A DNA stretch of 64,000 bases from Acetatifactor sp. (GCA_024693365.1 JAILLF010000036.1:1-64000), one strand, 5' to 3'; positions 25,987-35,949 are shown, counted from the stretch's first letter. Notes: generated by a model not told the origin, from the letters alone. Numbers and translations are program-made.

Positions 25987-28374
25987 GTGTTTCAAAAAAA
26001 GAAATGGTTTGTTACGGGAATGGCATTAGCGCTTTCCTTAGGACTTGCAGCATGTACTCCGAAGGGAGCGGACGGCAGTGACGTTGATTCAAAGTCAGGA
26101 AAGGCCGCAGTTGAAGAAATTGTTCCCGAGTTCACTTACGTGGCAAAGTTCTCAAGCTTGAGCGAGGACATGGGAAATCTTGAGAACGTGGTGATTTGCG
26201 GCGAATACGCATATGCCATGAAATATGATTATAACAATGAAACAAATTCGGACAGCAGTTCCATCGTGAAGTACAAGTTCAATAATGGAAAGTTCGAGAA
26301 TCCTGAGAAAGTTCTTGGGTTTGGCAACAACGGTTACGCATTAAGCTACTGCGTGGACGAGGCCGGAAACTTGTATTACGTATCAAGGATCTCACCCGAA
26401 GCACCGGGAGAGGGCGCGACCGAAGAGCAGATGAATGCTTATTATGAGAGCCTGGATCAGAATTCCAAGTATCATTTGGTAAAGATTGACGCTCAGGGAA
26501 ATCAGATTTACGACGTTGATTTCACAAACGAAACAAAGAAAAATGATTATTTTTATACGAATCAAATCGTGGCAGACGAGAAGGGCAGGGTTTTCGCAAG
26601 CGTAGGCGGCGAAAGCATTTGGACCTTTGACGAGAACGGTAATAAGTCCGGTGAGATCTCCGTAAGCCAGAATGGCTATATCAATTCCATGGGAATCGGT
26701 AAGGATCAGAAGTGCTACGTTTCTTACGTGCAGTATGGCGGAGAGGGCGCAACCACCACGTTTACAGAGCTTGACTATGACGGGAAAAAGCTTGGAAAAT
26801 CCTATGCAAATTATCCGTCCAACAGAGGTTCTTCCGCTTTTACAAAAGGCATTGAAAGTGACATTCTCTGCTATGACGGTATCGGCGTGTATGAGTATTC
26901 CATGGAAAAGGAAGAAGCCCAAAAGCTTTTATCCTGGCTGGATTGCGACGTCAACGGGGATCAGGTCACTGCCGTAATTCCTTCCGGCGACGGGAAAATT
27001 TATGCGATCACGCGTGATTGGAATGCAAATGAATCGAACCTCATAGAGCTTTCGAAAATGAAGACGGAGGACGTCATCAAGAGAGAGACCGTCAAAGTTG
27101 GCACGATCTATCAGAACAACAGCCTGAATTCCAAGATCATCGAGTTTAATAAGAACAATGACGAGTATCGCATCACCGTAAAGGCATACATGGATGAAAA
27201 TGACTGGAGCGAAAAGTCTTACCAAGACGCAATTGCAAATCTTACCAATGACATTCTCTCCGGCAATGGTCCTGACATTTTGGATCTGTCTAACCTTGAC
27301 GTAAACAATCTGGCAAAGAAGGGCGTGTTGGAAGACTTGATGCCCTATCTTGAGAAGAGCACGAGACTGAATAAAAATGATTTCTTTGAGAGAATCCTTG
27401 ACGTTGCCACAATTAACGGATCCCTTGTTTACCTGCCTTCCACGTTTACGCTCAGCACCTTGGCGGCAAAGACTTCACTGGTAGGCGATAAGATGGGTTG
27501 GACGCTGGAAGACATGATGAAGCTGCAGGAGGCTTATCCGAAGGCAGAGCTTTTACAGGGCGCAACAAAAGACCTGATCATGCAGATGATGCTGATGCTT
27601 GACAAGGAAGCCTTTATTGACGCTGAAAAGAACGAATGTCATTTTGACAGCCAGCAGTTTAAGAACTTATTAAAGTTTGCAAATAAGTTCCCTAAGGAGT
27701 ATGATTACAGTAACGGATATCAGTTGCCGCCGCTTCTTTTGAAGGACAATCGATTGCTTTTGTCTAATGCCGACATTTACAGCTTTGAAGAAGTTCAGAG
27801 CACCTTGGCATATTTTAGCGGTGAGCAGGTGACGTTCATTGGATACCCCAATTCAAAAGGCGGAAACGGATGCATCATGATGCCGAATGAACAATACGGA
27901 ATTAATGCCAAGTCCTCACACAAGGATGCAGCCTGGGCATTCCTGGAAGACGTCATTGATTCGGAAACGGATGACAACGGATATTTCGGATTCGGATTTT
28001 CAACCATGAAATCCAGATATGAAAAGCAGAAGGCAAAAGCCCTTGACGTAAAGCCCATGACGGATGAAAATGGAGAGGTGATCACGGACGAAAACGGTAA
28101 TCCGGTTTACGAAGGCGTAGGCGGCGGTTATACCATGGTAGGTGAGAATGGCGAAGAGTGGAATTACGTCTACAAACCTGTTACGGAAGAAGATTGCGCA
28201 ATCGTTGAGAAGCTTCTTGCCGGTGCAACCGTAGTCGACGTGAACATGGACGAGGAACTGGGTAAAATCATCACGGAAGAAGCACAAGCGTATTTTGATG
28301 GCGCAAAGAGTCTGGACGACGTTGCAAACGTGATCCAGAATCGTGCCAACCTGTACCTGAAAGAAAATAATTAA
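25987..28374 (+). CDS. Lipoprotein: propeller-like N-terminal module fused to a sugar-type solute-binding domain
   Basis: 795 aa from GTG, with AAAGGAGG 5 bases upstream. Signal peptide with lipobox LAAC at about residue 22, so it is anchored outside the membrane. Residues 45-375 contain recurring strand patterns such as DEAGNLYYVS, ADEKGRVFAS and GDGKIYAIT, suggesting a beta-propeller. From about 375 a family 1 extracellular solute-binding domain follows (NSKIIEFNKNNDEYRITVKAY, GNGPDILDLSNLDVNNLAKKG, ending in ANVIQNRANLYLKENN). Ordinary sugar-binding proteins are 400-550 aa, so the N-terminal addition is unusual. Two ABC permease genes follow within 17 bases. Ligand unknown. Paralogue at 33418. 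Confidence 0.8.
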   Translation: MFQKKKWFVTGMALALSLGLAACTPKGADGSDVDSKSGKAAVEEIVPEFTYVAKFSSLSEDMGNLENVVICGEYAYAMKYDYNNETNSDSSSIVKYKFNNGKFENPEKVLGFGNNGYALSYCVDEAGNLYYVSRISPEAPGEGATEEQMNAYYESLDQNSKYHLVKIDAQGNQIYDVDFTNETKKNDYFYTNQIVADEKGRVFASVGGESIWTFDENGNKSGEISVSQNGYINSMGIGKDQKCYVSYVQYGGEGATTTFTELDYDGKKLGKSYANYPSNRGSSAFTKGIESDILCYDGIGVYEYSMEKEEAQKLLSWLDCDVNGDQVTAVIPSGDGKIYAITRDWNANESNLIELSKMKTEDVIKRETVKVGTIYQNNSLNSKIIEFNKNNDEYRITVKAYMDENDWSEKSYQDAIANLTNDILSGNGPDILDLSNLDVNNLAKKGVLEDLMPYLEKSTRLNKNDFFERILDVATINGSLVYLPSTFTLSTLAAKTSLVGDKMGWTLEDMMKLQEAYPKAELLQGATKDLIMQMMLMLDKEAFIDAEKNECHFDSQQFKNLLKFANKFPKEYDYSNGYQLPPLLLKDNRLLLSNADIYSFEEVQSTLAYFSGEQVTFIGYPNSKGGNGCIMMPNEQYGINAKSSHKDAAWAFLEDVIDSETDDNGYFGFGFSTMKSRYEKQKAKALDVKPMTDENGEVITDENGNPVYEGVGGGYTMVGENGEEWNYVYKPVTEEDCAIVEKLLAGATVVDVNMDEELGKIITEEAQAYFDGAKSLDDVANVIQNRANLYLKENN

Positions 28375-28390
28375 GATTCGAGGAGTCGTT

Positions 28391-29338
28391 TTGGACAAGA
28401 AGGTTAAATTATCAAAAGCAAATACGAATTCCGAGGAAACAGTAAAAAAGGTTAAACCTCCAAAGAGAAACAGCAAACGTTTTCGTAAGCTGAAATTCAA
28501 GTCGGGTTTATTCATCGCTCCCAGTTTTCTGGGAGTGATGGCCTTTTTCCTAATTCCCTTTTGCGTTATCATTTATTATTCCGTTTTAGACAATCCCATT
28601 AGTGCAAACTACGTGGGATTTGAGAATTTTAAAAACGTTGCAAAGAATGAAGCGTTTATGACTGCGGTCAAGAACACGGCAACCTTTTCGGCCATAGCCG
28701 TGCCTTTGGCCGTGGTTTTAAGTCTGATTCTTGCGATGGTATTGGATCTCAACATTCCCTTCAGAAGCCAGTTCAGAACCTTTTTCTTAAGCCCCATGAT
28801 GGTTCCGGTGGCTTCCATTGTATTGATATGGCAGGTTCTGTTTCACAATAACGGCGCGGTCAATGACGTGATCATGAAATTCGGCGCTGACAGGATCGAC
28901 TGGTTCAAATCCGACCAGGCAATCATTGTCATTGTCATCCTGTTCCTGTGGAAAAACCTTGGATATAACATGATCCTGTTTATGGCGGCACTAGCCAGCA
29001 TTCCCAAGGACATTCTCGAGGTTGCGAGGCTTGAGAGTGCGAATCCAATCCAGACGTTTTTCTACGTGAAGACCAGATATCTTTCGTCTACGGTATTGTT
29101 TGTAACGATCATGTCTTTGATCAGTTCCTTCAAGATATTCCGTGAAATCTACCTCTTGACGACGGATTATCCTTATCCGACCTTGTACATGCTGCAGCAT
29201 TACATGAACAACAAATTCAAGAAGCTGGACTATCAGGCACTTTCTGCCGGCGCGATTATGATGTCGATCGTCATGATCCTGATCATAGGCCTTCTGTTTA
29301 TAGTGGAAGAACGCTTCGGAAAGGACGTGGAGGGCTAA
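28391..29338 (+). CDS. Carbohydrate ABC transporter permease (MalF/UgpA type)
   Basis: 315 aa from a TTG start with AGGAG 5 bases upstream. A basic N-terminal tail of about 40 residues precedes six membrane helices; the EAA loop is recognisable as ILEVARLESANPIQTFFYVK. It would form the membrane pore with the next gene product. The start is 17 bases after the lipoprotein gene. The N-terminal KPPKRNSKRFRKLK is strongly basic and cytoplasmic. Confidence 0.9.
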   Translation: MDKKVKLSKANTNSEETVKKVKPPKRNSKRFRKLKFKSGLFIAPSFLGVMAFFLIPFCVIIYYSVLDNPISANYVGFENFKNVAKNEAFMTAVKNTATFSAIAVPLAVVLSLILAMVLDLNIPFRSQFRTFFLSPMMVPVASIVLIWQVLFHNNGAVNDVIMKFGADRIDWFKSDQAIIVIVILFLWKNLGYNMILFMAALASIPKDILEVARLESANPIQTFFYVKTRYLSSTVLFVTIMSLISSFKIFREIYLLTTDYPYPTLYMLQHYMNNKFKKLDYQALSAGAIMMSIVMILIIGLLFIVEERFGKDVEG

Positions 29339-29341
29339 CGC

Positions 29342-30361
29342 ATGGAAGACTTTAGAAAAAAAGACGTCCTGTCCGAAGAAATTTTATATCTGGGAACGGA
29401 ACCCAAAAAGAAAAAGCCCCAAAAGAATTACAGTCAGGAAGTGCTCCGGAAGATGGACAAGAGGGCGGCGAGGGCAAGAAAGCTTTTCCGGTTCATCAAG
29501 ATTTCGATCGCAACGATTATAGCTGCATTTTTCGCAATCATGTTTTTGATGCCGATCGTTTTGACCATATCCAATTCCTTTATGGCATCTTCGGAGATTG
29601 CATCCAACTACGGTACGGTGTTTGCCACCAATTCCAACGGAGGAAAGGTATACATATCTGAAAAGGTAAACCTGAAATTCATTCCGGACATGGTATCCTT
29701 TAGCCAGTATTCAACAGTCCTTTTTAAGAGTCCGGAATACTTGCTGAAATTCTGGAATTCGGTGATTCTGGTAGGCCCCATCGTTTTGTTCCAGCTGATC
29801 GTGGCAACGCTTGCGTCCTATGGATTTGCCAGGTACACGGGGAAAATACGGGCGATCATCTTTTTCTCCTATGTGATACTGATGCTGATGCCCTATCAGG
29901 TAACGCTTGTGCCGAACTACCTGGTGAGCAGTTGGTTAAAGATTCTGGATACCTATTGGGCAATCTGGTTGCCTGGCATATTCTCGCCATTTGCCGTTTT
30001 CCTTCTGACAAAGTTTATGAAGAGAATCCCGGAATCCATGATTGAAGCCGCGCAGATTGACGGCGCGGGTGAATGGCAGATCTACCGGAGAATTTGCCTT
30101 CCTCTTTGCAAGGGCGCCATTTGCTCTGCTGCGATACTTGTGTTTATCGATTACTGGAACATGGTAGAACAGCCCCTGATCCTTTTGGCTGACGGTGAAA
30201 AGCATCCACTTTCCGTGTTCCTTAGCAAGATCAACAGCGGCGAAGTCGGTTTGGCGTTTGCAGTTGCAACGATTTACATGGTACCGACCCTCTTGGTGTT
30301 CCTCTACGGAGAAGAGTATCTCGTGGACGGCATTACCTACCAGGGCGGCGTAAAGGGTTAA
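29342..30361 (+). CDS. Carbohydrate ABC transporter permease (MalG/UgpE type)
   Basis: 339 aa, starting 4 bases after the first permease. A long cytoplasmic N-terminus, a large extracellular loop after helix 1 (with NSNGGKVYISEKVNLKFIP), and the EAA loop IEAAQIDGAGEWQIYRRICLPL. It pairs with the MalF-type subunit. No ATP-binding subunit is encoded in the cluster, so the pair probably uses a shared MsmX-like ATPase elsewhere in the genome, as is common in Firmicutes sugar importers. Confidence 0.9.
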   Translation: MEDFRKKDVLSEEILYLGTEPKKKKPQKNYSQEVLRKMDKRAARARKLFRFIKISIATIIAAFFAIMFLMPIVLTISNSFMASSEIASNYGTVFATNSNGGKVYISEKVNLKFIPDMVSFSQYSTVLFKSPEYLLKFWNSVILVGPIVLFQLIVATLASYGFARYTGKIRAIIFFSYVILMLMPYQVTLVPNYLVSSWLKILDTYWAIWLPGIFSPFAVFLLTKFMKRIPESMIEAAQIDGAGEWQIYRRICLPLCKGAICSAAILVFIDYWNMVEQPLILLADGEKHPLSVFLSKINSGEVGLAFAVATIYMVPTLLVFLYGEEYLVDGITYQGGVKG

Positions 30362-30400
30362 TTTATAAAATGAGTATTATTGATATAAAGGAGAAGAACA

Positions 30401-32191
30401 ATGAACGAGAACCGCAGTAAGAGAAGAGAATGGGTAAAGACGGCAGCGATTGTATTTTTATCGATCCTGCTGGTATTGACTTTCTTTTCTCAGACCATTC
30501 TGAATCACTCCCTTCCGGAGGTGGCGACGAAATTTGTGCAAAACGGATCCATCACTTCCAAGATTCGCGGATCAGGAACCGTAGAGAGCGGAGACCCCTA
30601 CGTGGTGGAAGCAGATTCAAAATACATTGGCAGAAAGGTGGCCGGCATCAATTTCCGTGAAGGCGACAAGGTTCAGAAGGGCGACGTGCTGTTAACCCTG
30701 GCTGAGGGCGACGGAACGGAATTGGAAGAAGCAAAGTCTGCTCTGAAAACGGATGAAGCCTCCGTTGATACTGCGCAGAAGGCGTTAAAGGATGCGCAGA
30801 GCGATTATGACGAGACAGTCTTAAAGGATAAGATCTCCGCACAGGACATAAAGAATCTGGCAACCTATCGCACCCAAATTAATGACCTGCGCACTTCCCT
30901 ACAGGCTGCAATGGACAGACAAAAGCCATACAATGATGCCGTTGCCCAGCTCACAAAGGCAATTGAGGACAGCATGGCACAGAAGACTTACGAGGAGCAG
31001 CAAAATGAGTATGCAAATACGAGGGTGACCATCGCTGAAACGGCGCTTCCTCTTGCGGAAACAGCCCGCGACGACGCTGCCGGTGCCGTAACGGTGGCAG
31101 AAGGAACCGTAAAGGACATAGAGACGGAAAGTGAAACGCTGGAGGCTGATTATCTGCTTACGCCGGAGAATTATCCGGACATTGAAGAGAAGAGGGCTGA
31201 CATAACCTCTCGCCTGGCGGCTGCTAACAAGACCTTAGAGGAGAAGAAAACGGCACTTACAAAGGCCGAAGAGAATTTGAAAAAAGCGCAGGATGAACTG
31301 CAGGCATCAACCGACGCAAAGGAAGCAAGAAATGCAAGTCCTTTGATCAATAACATCGACAAGGCAATCTCAGATTACACGATCCAGAAGCATGCCAACC
31401 AAAGTCAGGCGGATACCATTCAAAAAGAGATCGATCAGATCCAGGGGCAGATTGACGAGCTCATGAATAAGAATGACAACATTGCAAAGCTTCAAGGCAA
31501 GCAGGATGCCATAGACACTGCGAAAAAGGATCTGAACGCCGCAAAACAGAGCGTTGCAGACGCAAAAAAGAAAATTGAAGAGCTCTCCGGTGAGAATGGC
31601 GGTGCTGAGATCACGGCTGATATTTCCGGTACGATCACTACCATTAACGTTACCAGCGGTAAGAAGATCGATAATAAGGAAATTATGGTCCTTCAGCCCG
31701 AAGGCATGGGATTCTATTTTACCTTGAAGGTTCCAAACGAGCAGGCAAAACTGGTATCCGTCGGAGATAAGGCAACGCTTGTCAATTCCTGGTATTACAG
31801 TGACATGGACATTACCCTGAAGTCCATCAAGCCTGATAAGCAGGATCCTGCAAAGACTAAGGTCTTGACGTTCTCCGTTGCAGGTGATTCCGTCATGGTT
31901 GGACAGAATTTAAACATTTCCGTAGGACAGCGCAGCCAGGAATATGATTGCATTATTCCAAAGAGTGCGCTCAGAAATGACATTAACGGGGACTACGTCC
32001 TGATCATTGAATCGAAGAGCACGCCTCTTGGAAATCGTTACATAGCAAGGCGCGTAGACATTCAGATTCTTGCACAGGATGACAACCAGGCAGCCGTTAG
32101 CGGCGCTTTGAATACTTGGCAGGATTACGTGATCACGACGGCTTCCGGACCAATTGAGGCCGGCAGTCAAGTTAGAATAACCGAGAACTAA
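30401..32191 (+). CDS. HlyD/RND-type membrane fusion (adaptor) protein
   Basis: 596 aa. One N-terminal membrane helix (about 15-33), then a split biotinyl-lipoyl domain (GINFREGDKVQKGDVLLTL at about 87-105 and ITADISGTITTINVTSGKKID at about 405), separated by about 300 residues of coiled-coil hairpin, then a beta-barrel region with NEQAKLVSVGDKATL and a membrane-proximal end. Adaptors of this type join MacB-like ABC exporters. It lies between sugar permeases and a MacB-core protein with spacings of 39 and 16 bases, implying one transcript. Confidence 0.82.
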   Translation: MNENRSKRREWVKTAAIVFLSILLVLTFFSQTILNHSLPEVATKFVQNGSITSKIRGSGTVESGDPYVVEADSKYIGRKVAGINFREGDKVQKGDVLLTLAEGDGTELEEAKSALKTDEASVDTAQKALKDAQSDYDETVLKDKISAQDIKNLATYRTQINDLRTSLQAAMDRQKPYNDAVAQLTKAIEDSMAQKTYEEQQNEYANTRVTIAETALPLAETARDDAAGAVTVAEGTVKDIETESETLEADYLLTPENYPDIEEKRADITSRLAAANKTLEEKKTALTKAEENLKKAQDELQASTDAKEARNASPLINNIDKAISDYTIQKHANQSQADTIQKEIDQIQGQIDELMNKNDNIAKLQGKQDAIDTAKKDLNAAKQSVADAKKKIEELSGENGGAEITADISGTITTINVTSGKKIDNKEIMVLQPEGMGFYFTLKVPNEQAKLVSVGDKATLVNSWYYSDMDITLKSIKPDKQDPAKTKVLTFSVAGDSVMVGQNLNISVGQRSQEYDCIIPKSALRNDINGDYVLIIESKSTPLGNRYIARRVDIQILAQDDNQAAVSGALNTWQDYVITTASGPIEAGSQVRITEN

Positions 32192-32207
32192 GGCAGGAGC
32201 TTTGCAA

Positions 32208-33425
32208 GTGAGGAAAACAAGAATTTCAAAACAGAAAATAATATTAGTGCTTGCATGCGCGGTTCTACTTCTTGTTGCATTCATTCTTGCGTTGATTCGT
32301 TCCGGAATGATACGGCGGCAGGAAAGCCAGCAAATGGCGGAGCGTTGGAGCAAGGATGGTGACGTGGCTCAGGTCAGCTGTTTCTTTTCCAGAGATGAAG
32401 GCATGACTCGTGACAGGCTGATTGCTTTTGAACATAAGTTGGACGAAGTGCTGCAAGAGGCATCCATTACTTTGGAAAGCGAGAATCCCGGAGCCAGACT
32501 CTGGACCAGTGCATACAGCGCACAGGCATCCATGCTCGCCGCAACGGATACGACCAGCATGAACGTGAAGGTGATTGGCGTCGGAGGAGATTTTTTCCGG
32601 TTCCATCCACAGAAATTAAGATATGGTAATTATTTTTATGAAAGTGATCTCAACCAGGATTACGTTGTCATTGATGAAGAGATTGCATGGCAACTGTTTG
32701 GCGGCATCAACGTTCCCGGGAAAGTAATTGAGGTTAACGGGAAGCAGCACGTCGTTGCCGGCGTAATCAAAAGGCCTCAAGGAGCAATGGAGAAGCAGGC
32801 AGGTCTTGCAAATCCCATTCTTTATCTATCCTATGAATCCTACCAGAAGTTGGGAGGGACCGAGCCCATTAATCATTATGAGATCGTTATGTCGAACCCG
32901 ATCAAGAACTTTGCGATGGATACCGTAAAGAAAAATATTGGCGCAGATGATAATGAAACGGAATTTATACAAAATACGGACCGGTTTTCTTACGTAAACG
33001 GTCTAAAGCACTTTAAAGGCTTTGCATATCGTTCCATGAATGGCAAGGCAATCATTTATCCCTATTGGGAAAATATTGCCAGGGGAATGGAGGACATACT
33101 TGCATTTCTGACGTTGATCGTGGTAATATGTATTGCAGTTCCTGCCCTGATCACCGCAATATGGCTGATCTACAGGTGGAAGCATAAGAAATGGACGATA
33201 AAGTCCGTTTGGGAAAAGATTGGAATGGGACTTAGCAGACTGAAACCCCGAAAGAAGGAATCAAGGAAAGCTTTGATAAGGGAACTTAAGGCTGCAGAAC
33301 CAAAGTCAACGGAACCAAAGGCAAAAGAACCAGGATTTAAGAAATCAAGATCAAAGAAAAAGGGTGCAGAAAACAGAACGCCGATTAGCATCACTTTCGA
33401 TGATAAGGAGGAGAAACATGAATAA
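32208..33425 (+). CDS. Stand-alone MacB-type extracellular domain with two membrane helices
   Basis: 405 aa from GTG at 32208 (GGAG 8 bases upstream; the TTG at 32202 is too close). Helix 1 at about 10-32, an extracellular part of 260 residues similar to the MacB periplasmic core (VKVIGVGGDFFRFHP, LRYGNYF, DYVVIDEEIAWQLFGG, VAGVIKRPQG), helix 2 at about 293-318, then a basic tail with repeated EPK units. The three other helices of an FtsX permease are missing. The stop overlaps the next ATG by 8 bases, so translation is coupled. It is probably a non-transporting partner of the HlyD-type adaptor. Confidence 0.7.
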   Translation: MRKTRISKQKIILVLACAVLLLVAFILALIRSGMIRRQESQQMAERWSKDGDVAQVSCFFSRDEGMTRDRLIAFEHKLDEVLQEASITLESENPGARLWTSAYSAQASMLAATDTTSMNVKVIGVGGDFFRFHPQKLRYGNYFYESDLNQDYVVIDEEIAWQLFGGINVPGKVIEVNGKQHVVAGVIKRPQGAMEKQAGLANPILYLSYESYQKLGGTEPINHYEIVMSNPIKNFAMDTVKKNIGADDNETEFIQNTDRFSYVNGLKHFKGFAYRSMNGKAIIYPYWENIARGMEDILAFLTLIVVICIAVPALITAIWLIYRWKHKKWTIKSVWEKIGMGLSRLKPRKKESRKALIRELKAAEPKSTEPKAKEPGFKKSRSKKKGAENRTPISITFDDKEEKHE

Positions 33426-35949
33426 GTTAAAGAGAATTTTGGCCATTGGACTGGCTGCAGTCATGACTTTTAGCATGGCAGCCTGTAGCAACACCAAGGA
33501 AGATGGCGGCGGATCGGACGGCAAGGGTGGTAAAGGCGGCAAGATTACGTCTGATCCTTCCTTAGCTAAGCAGTACGTGTTCAGATATAAGGATCTGGAC
33601 CTTGTATCAGGAGACGATACCAGCATTCAGGCATGCAGAAGAAACGGGGATAAGCTGGAACTCTTAATGATGAGCTATAATTATAATGGTTCTGGAGATA
33701 ATCAAACCCTGAGTCTTGTCACCATGAATACGGACGGATTAGATATAAAGACTGTTGAGATTCAGATCCCTAAGAGCGCTTCTTCGGAATCGGGAGACGG
33801 TGACGGAGAATCGCAGATCTTTTACGGGGCAGGTCCGGTGGGTGCACCAGTAAGGCCGGATCCCATCGCGATAGACCCAGGCATTATAGATGATTATAAT
33901 CCGGAAGATTACTCGTACGAGAATTATTATTTTTCCAATGCATGCCTTTCTGATAATGCCGTTTACGCATTGTGTAATCATTGGAAGGAATCCTACGTAA
34001 ACGGAGAATACGAATCCGTTAATGACATGACGATTTACCGTTGGGACAAGAAGGATGGCAGCGTGGTTTACAGCGTTCCGTTTGACGTTTCAAAGTATCA
34101 GAACGAAGAGAGCTACAGCTACGTATCCCGCCTCATCTCCTTAAAATCCGATCAGATTGGCCTTGTTATCACAGGAGACCAAAATGGAATCGTTATGGTG
34201 GATAAGGATGGCAACGCTTCCGACTTAAAGAAGATTTCTGTTGACAAAGATATTTTCAGTAAGGATCCTAATTTCGCAGAAAGACCCGATGGCACGTTAC
34301 TTGTTTCCTATTATGGCGATGATTGGAACAAAATGTACCTGCGTTCCTTTGATCCCTCTACTCTTTCCTTTGGACAGGAATATGAAGTTCCAAAGATGGC
34401 GAGGAGCAATGGATTTTATAATTTCTCGTCTGGCAGTGACAAGGACGTCGTTTATTCTAACTCGGAGGGCGTTTTCTCATTTAATCTTGGGGATACGGAA
34501 GTTACCAAGATCATGGATTACATTAATTCCGATCTTGCAACCTATAGCCTTGATAATCTGATTTATATTGATAAAGAACATTTTATTGCAACGTATTATG
34601 ATCCTGTCAGCTATCGTCCCTGCATGGCTTCGTTCACTTACGTAAAGCCCGAGGACATTCAGGATAAGAAGGTTCTCGTTTATGCCGGTATTTGGGTGAA
34701 TTCCGACGTAAAAGCTCAGATTATTCGCTTTAACAAAAAGAGTACCGATTGTAGAATCACCATTGTTGATTATAATCAGTATAATACGGATGAGGATTAT
34801 ACGGTCGGCTATACGAAGCTGAATAATGACCTGATCGCCGGAAATATTCCTGACATCCTTCAGCTTGATGGTTCCATGCCTGTTGAGAGCTACGTGTCAA
34901 AGGGATTGCTTGTGGACATTGATAAGAGAATCAAGGAGGATCCCGAGCTGAGCAAGCTTGAGTTCATGGATAACGTGTTCGAGGCATTCCGCGTTAACGG
35001 CGTGCTTTATCGCGTTGTCCCGAGCTTTAACGTGAGAACCTGGATCGGGAAAAAGAGTCTGGTAGGGAACCAAACCAGTTGGACGATGGCTGACGTAAAA
35101 CAGGTGGCGAACAAGCTGGTTGGAGATAAGTCCATCTTTGGCCTTGGCATGACCAGGGAAACGTTTATGAATGATATCATGGATTACTGTGGCCATGATT
35201 TTATCGACGCAGACACCGGTAAGTGTAGTTTTGATTCTCAGAACTTTATTGACCTGTTAGAGTATGCCAAGACGCTTCCGAAAAATGAAGAGAGCGATAA
35301 AGGATATGATGATGAATATTGGGAGCATTACTGGGAGAATTACCAGTCACAGTATCGTGCAAATCATTCTTTACTGATGGAATTATGGCTCAGTGACACC
35401 TACAACATCAGATACAACGTGAATGGCATGATCGGCGAGGAGGTATCCTTTATCGGATTCCCTACGGAAAGCGGATCCGGTTCCTTCATAGATGCGGACG
35501 TGACCTTTGCCATTTCAGCAAAGTCTGATAATCAGGATAGTGCATGGGAATTTCTGAAATTCTTTTTGTCTGAAGAATACCAGACGAATGATGAGAACAA
35601 ATATGGTTACAGAAGCGGATTCCCTATTTTGAAAAAGATGGTTCGTGAGCAGGTAAATCAGACTACGGAAAGGCCTTATTGGACGGATGAGAATGGTGAA
35701 AAGGTATACTATGATGATACCTTCTGGATCAATGAAGAGCAGTTTACGATTCAGCCTTTCACACAGGCGCAGGCAGACGAAGTGTTTAACTTCATTTGCA
35801 GCGTAAAGAATTCCAGCTATCGTGATGAAAACATTGCAAAGATCATCTCCGAAGAAGTTGAGCCATTCTATGCCGGTTCAAAATCTGCCAAGGATGCAGC
35901 CAACATGATCCAGAATCGTGTTCAGCTTTACGTTAACGAGAATCGATAA
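33418..35949 (+). CDS. Second lipoprotein with propeller-like module and solute-binding domain
   Basis: 843 aa from the ATG at 33418 (AAGGAGG upstream); the upstream in-frame extension is discarded because the product then begins MNKLKRILAIGLAAVMTFS with lipobox MAAC at about 22. A Gly/Lys linker follows, then strand-rich propeller-like sequence to about 425, and a solute-binding domain (QIIRFNKKSTDCRITIVDY, NDLIAGNIPDILQLDG, WTMADVKQVANKLV, ending in ANMIQNRVQLYVNENR). The end and several inner motifs match the product at 25987, so the two are paralogues. A terminator closes the operon. Confidence 0.8.
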   Translation: MNKLKRILAIGLAAVMTFSMAACSNTKEDGGGSDGKGGKGGKITSDPSLAKQYVFRYKDLDLVSGDDTSIQACRRNGDKLELLMMSYNYNGSGDNQTLSLVTMNTDGLDIKTVEIQIPKSASSESGDGDGESQIFYGAGPVGAPVRPDPIAIDPGIIDDYNPEDYSYENYYFSNACLSDNAVYALCNHWKESYVNGEYESVNDMTIYRWDKKDGSVVYSVPFDVSKYQNEESYSYVSRLISLKSDQIGLVITGDQNGIVMVDKDGNASDLKKISVDKDIFSKDPNFAERPDGTLLVSYYGDDWNKMYLRSFDPSTLSFGQEYEVPKMARSNGFYNFSSGSDKDVVYSNSEGVFSFNLGDTEVTKIMDYINSDLATYSLDNLIYIDKEHFIATYYDPVSYRPCMASFTYVKPEDIQDKKVLVYAGIWVNSDVKAQIIRFNKKSTDCRITIVDYNQYNTDEDYTVGYTKLNNDLIAGNIPDILQLDGSMPVESYVSKGLLVDIDKRIKEDPELSKLEFMDNVFEAFRVNGVLYRVVPSFNVRTWIGKKSLVGNQTSWTMADVKQVANKLVGDKSIFGLGMTRETFMNDIMDYCGHDFIDADTGKCSFDSQNFIDLLEYAKTLPKNEESDKGYDDEYWEHYWENYQSQYRANHSLLMELWLSDTYNIRYNVNGMIGEEVSFIGFPTESGSGSFIDADVTFAISAKSDNQDSAWEFLKFFLSEEYQTNDENKYGYRSGFPILKKMVREQVNQTTERPYWTDENGEKVYYDDTFWINEEQFTIQPFTQAQADEVFNFICSVKNSSYRDENIAKIISEEVEPFYAGSKSAKDAANMIQNRVQLYVNENR

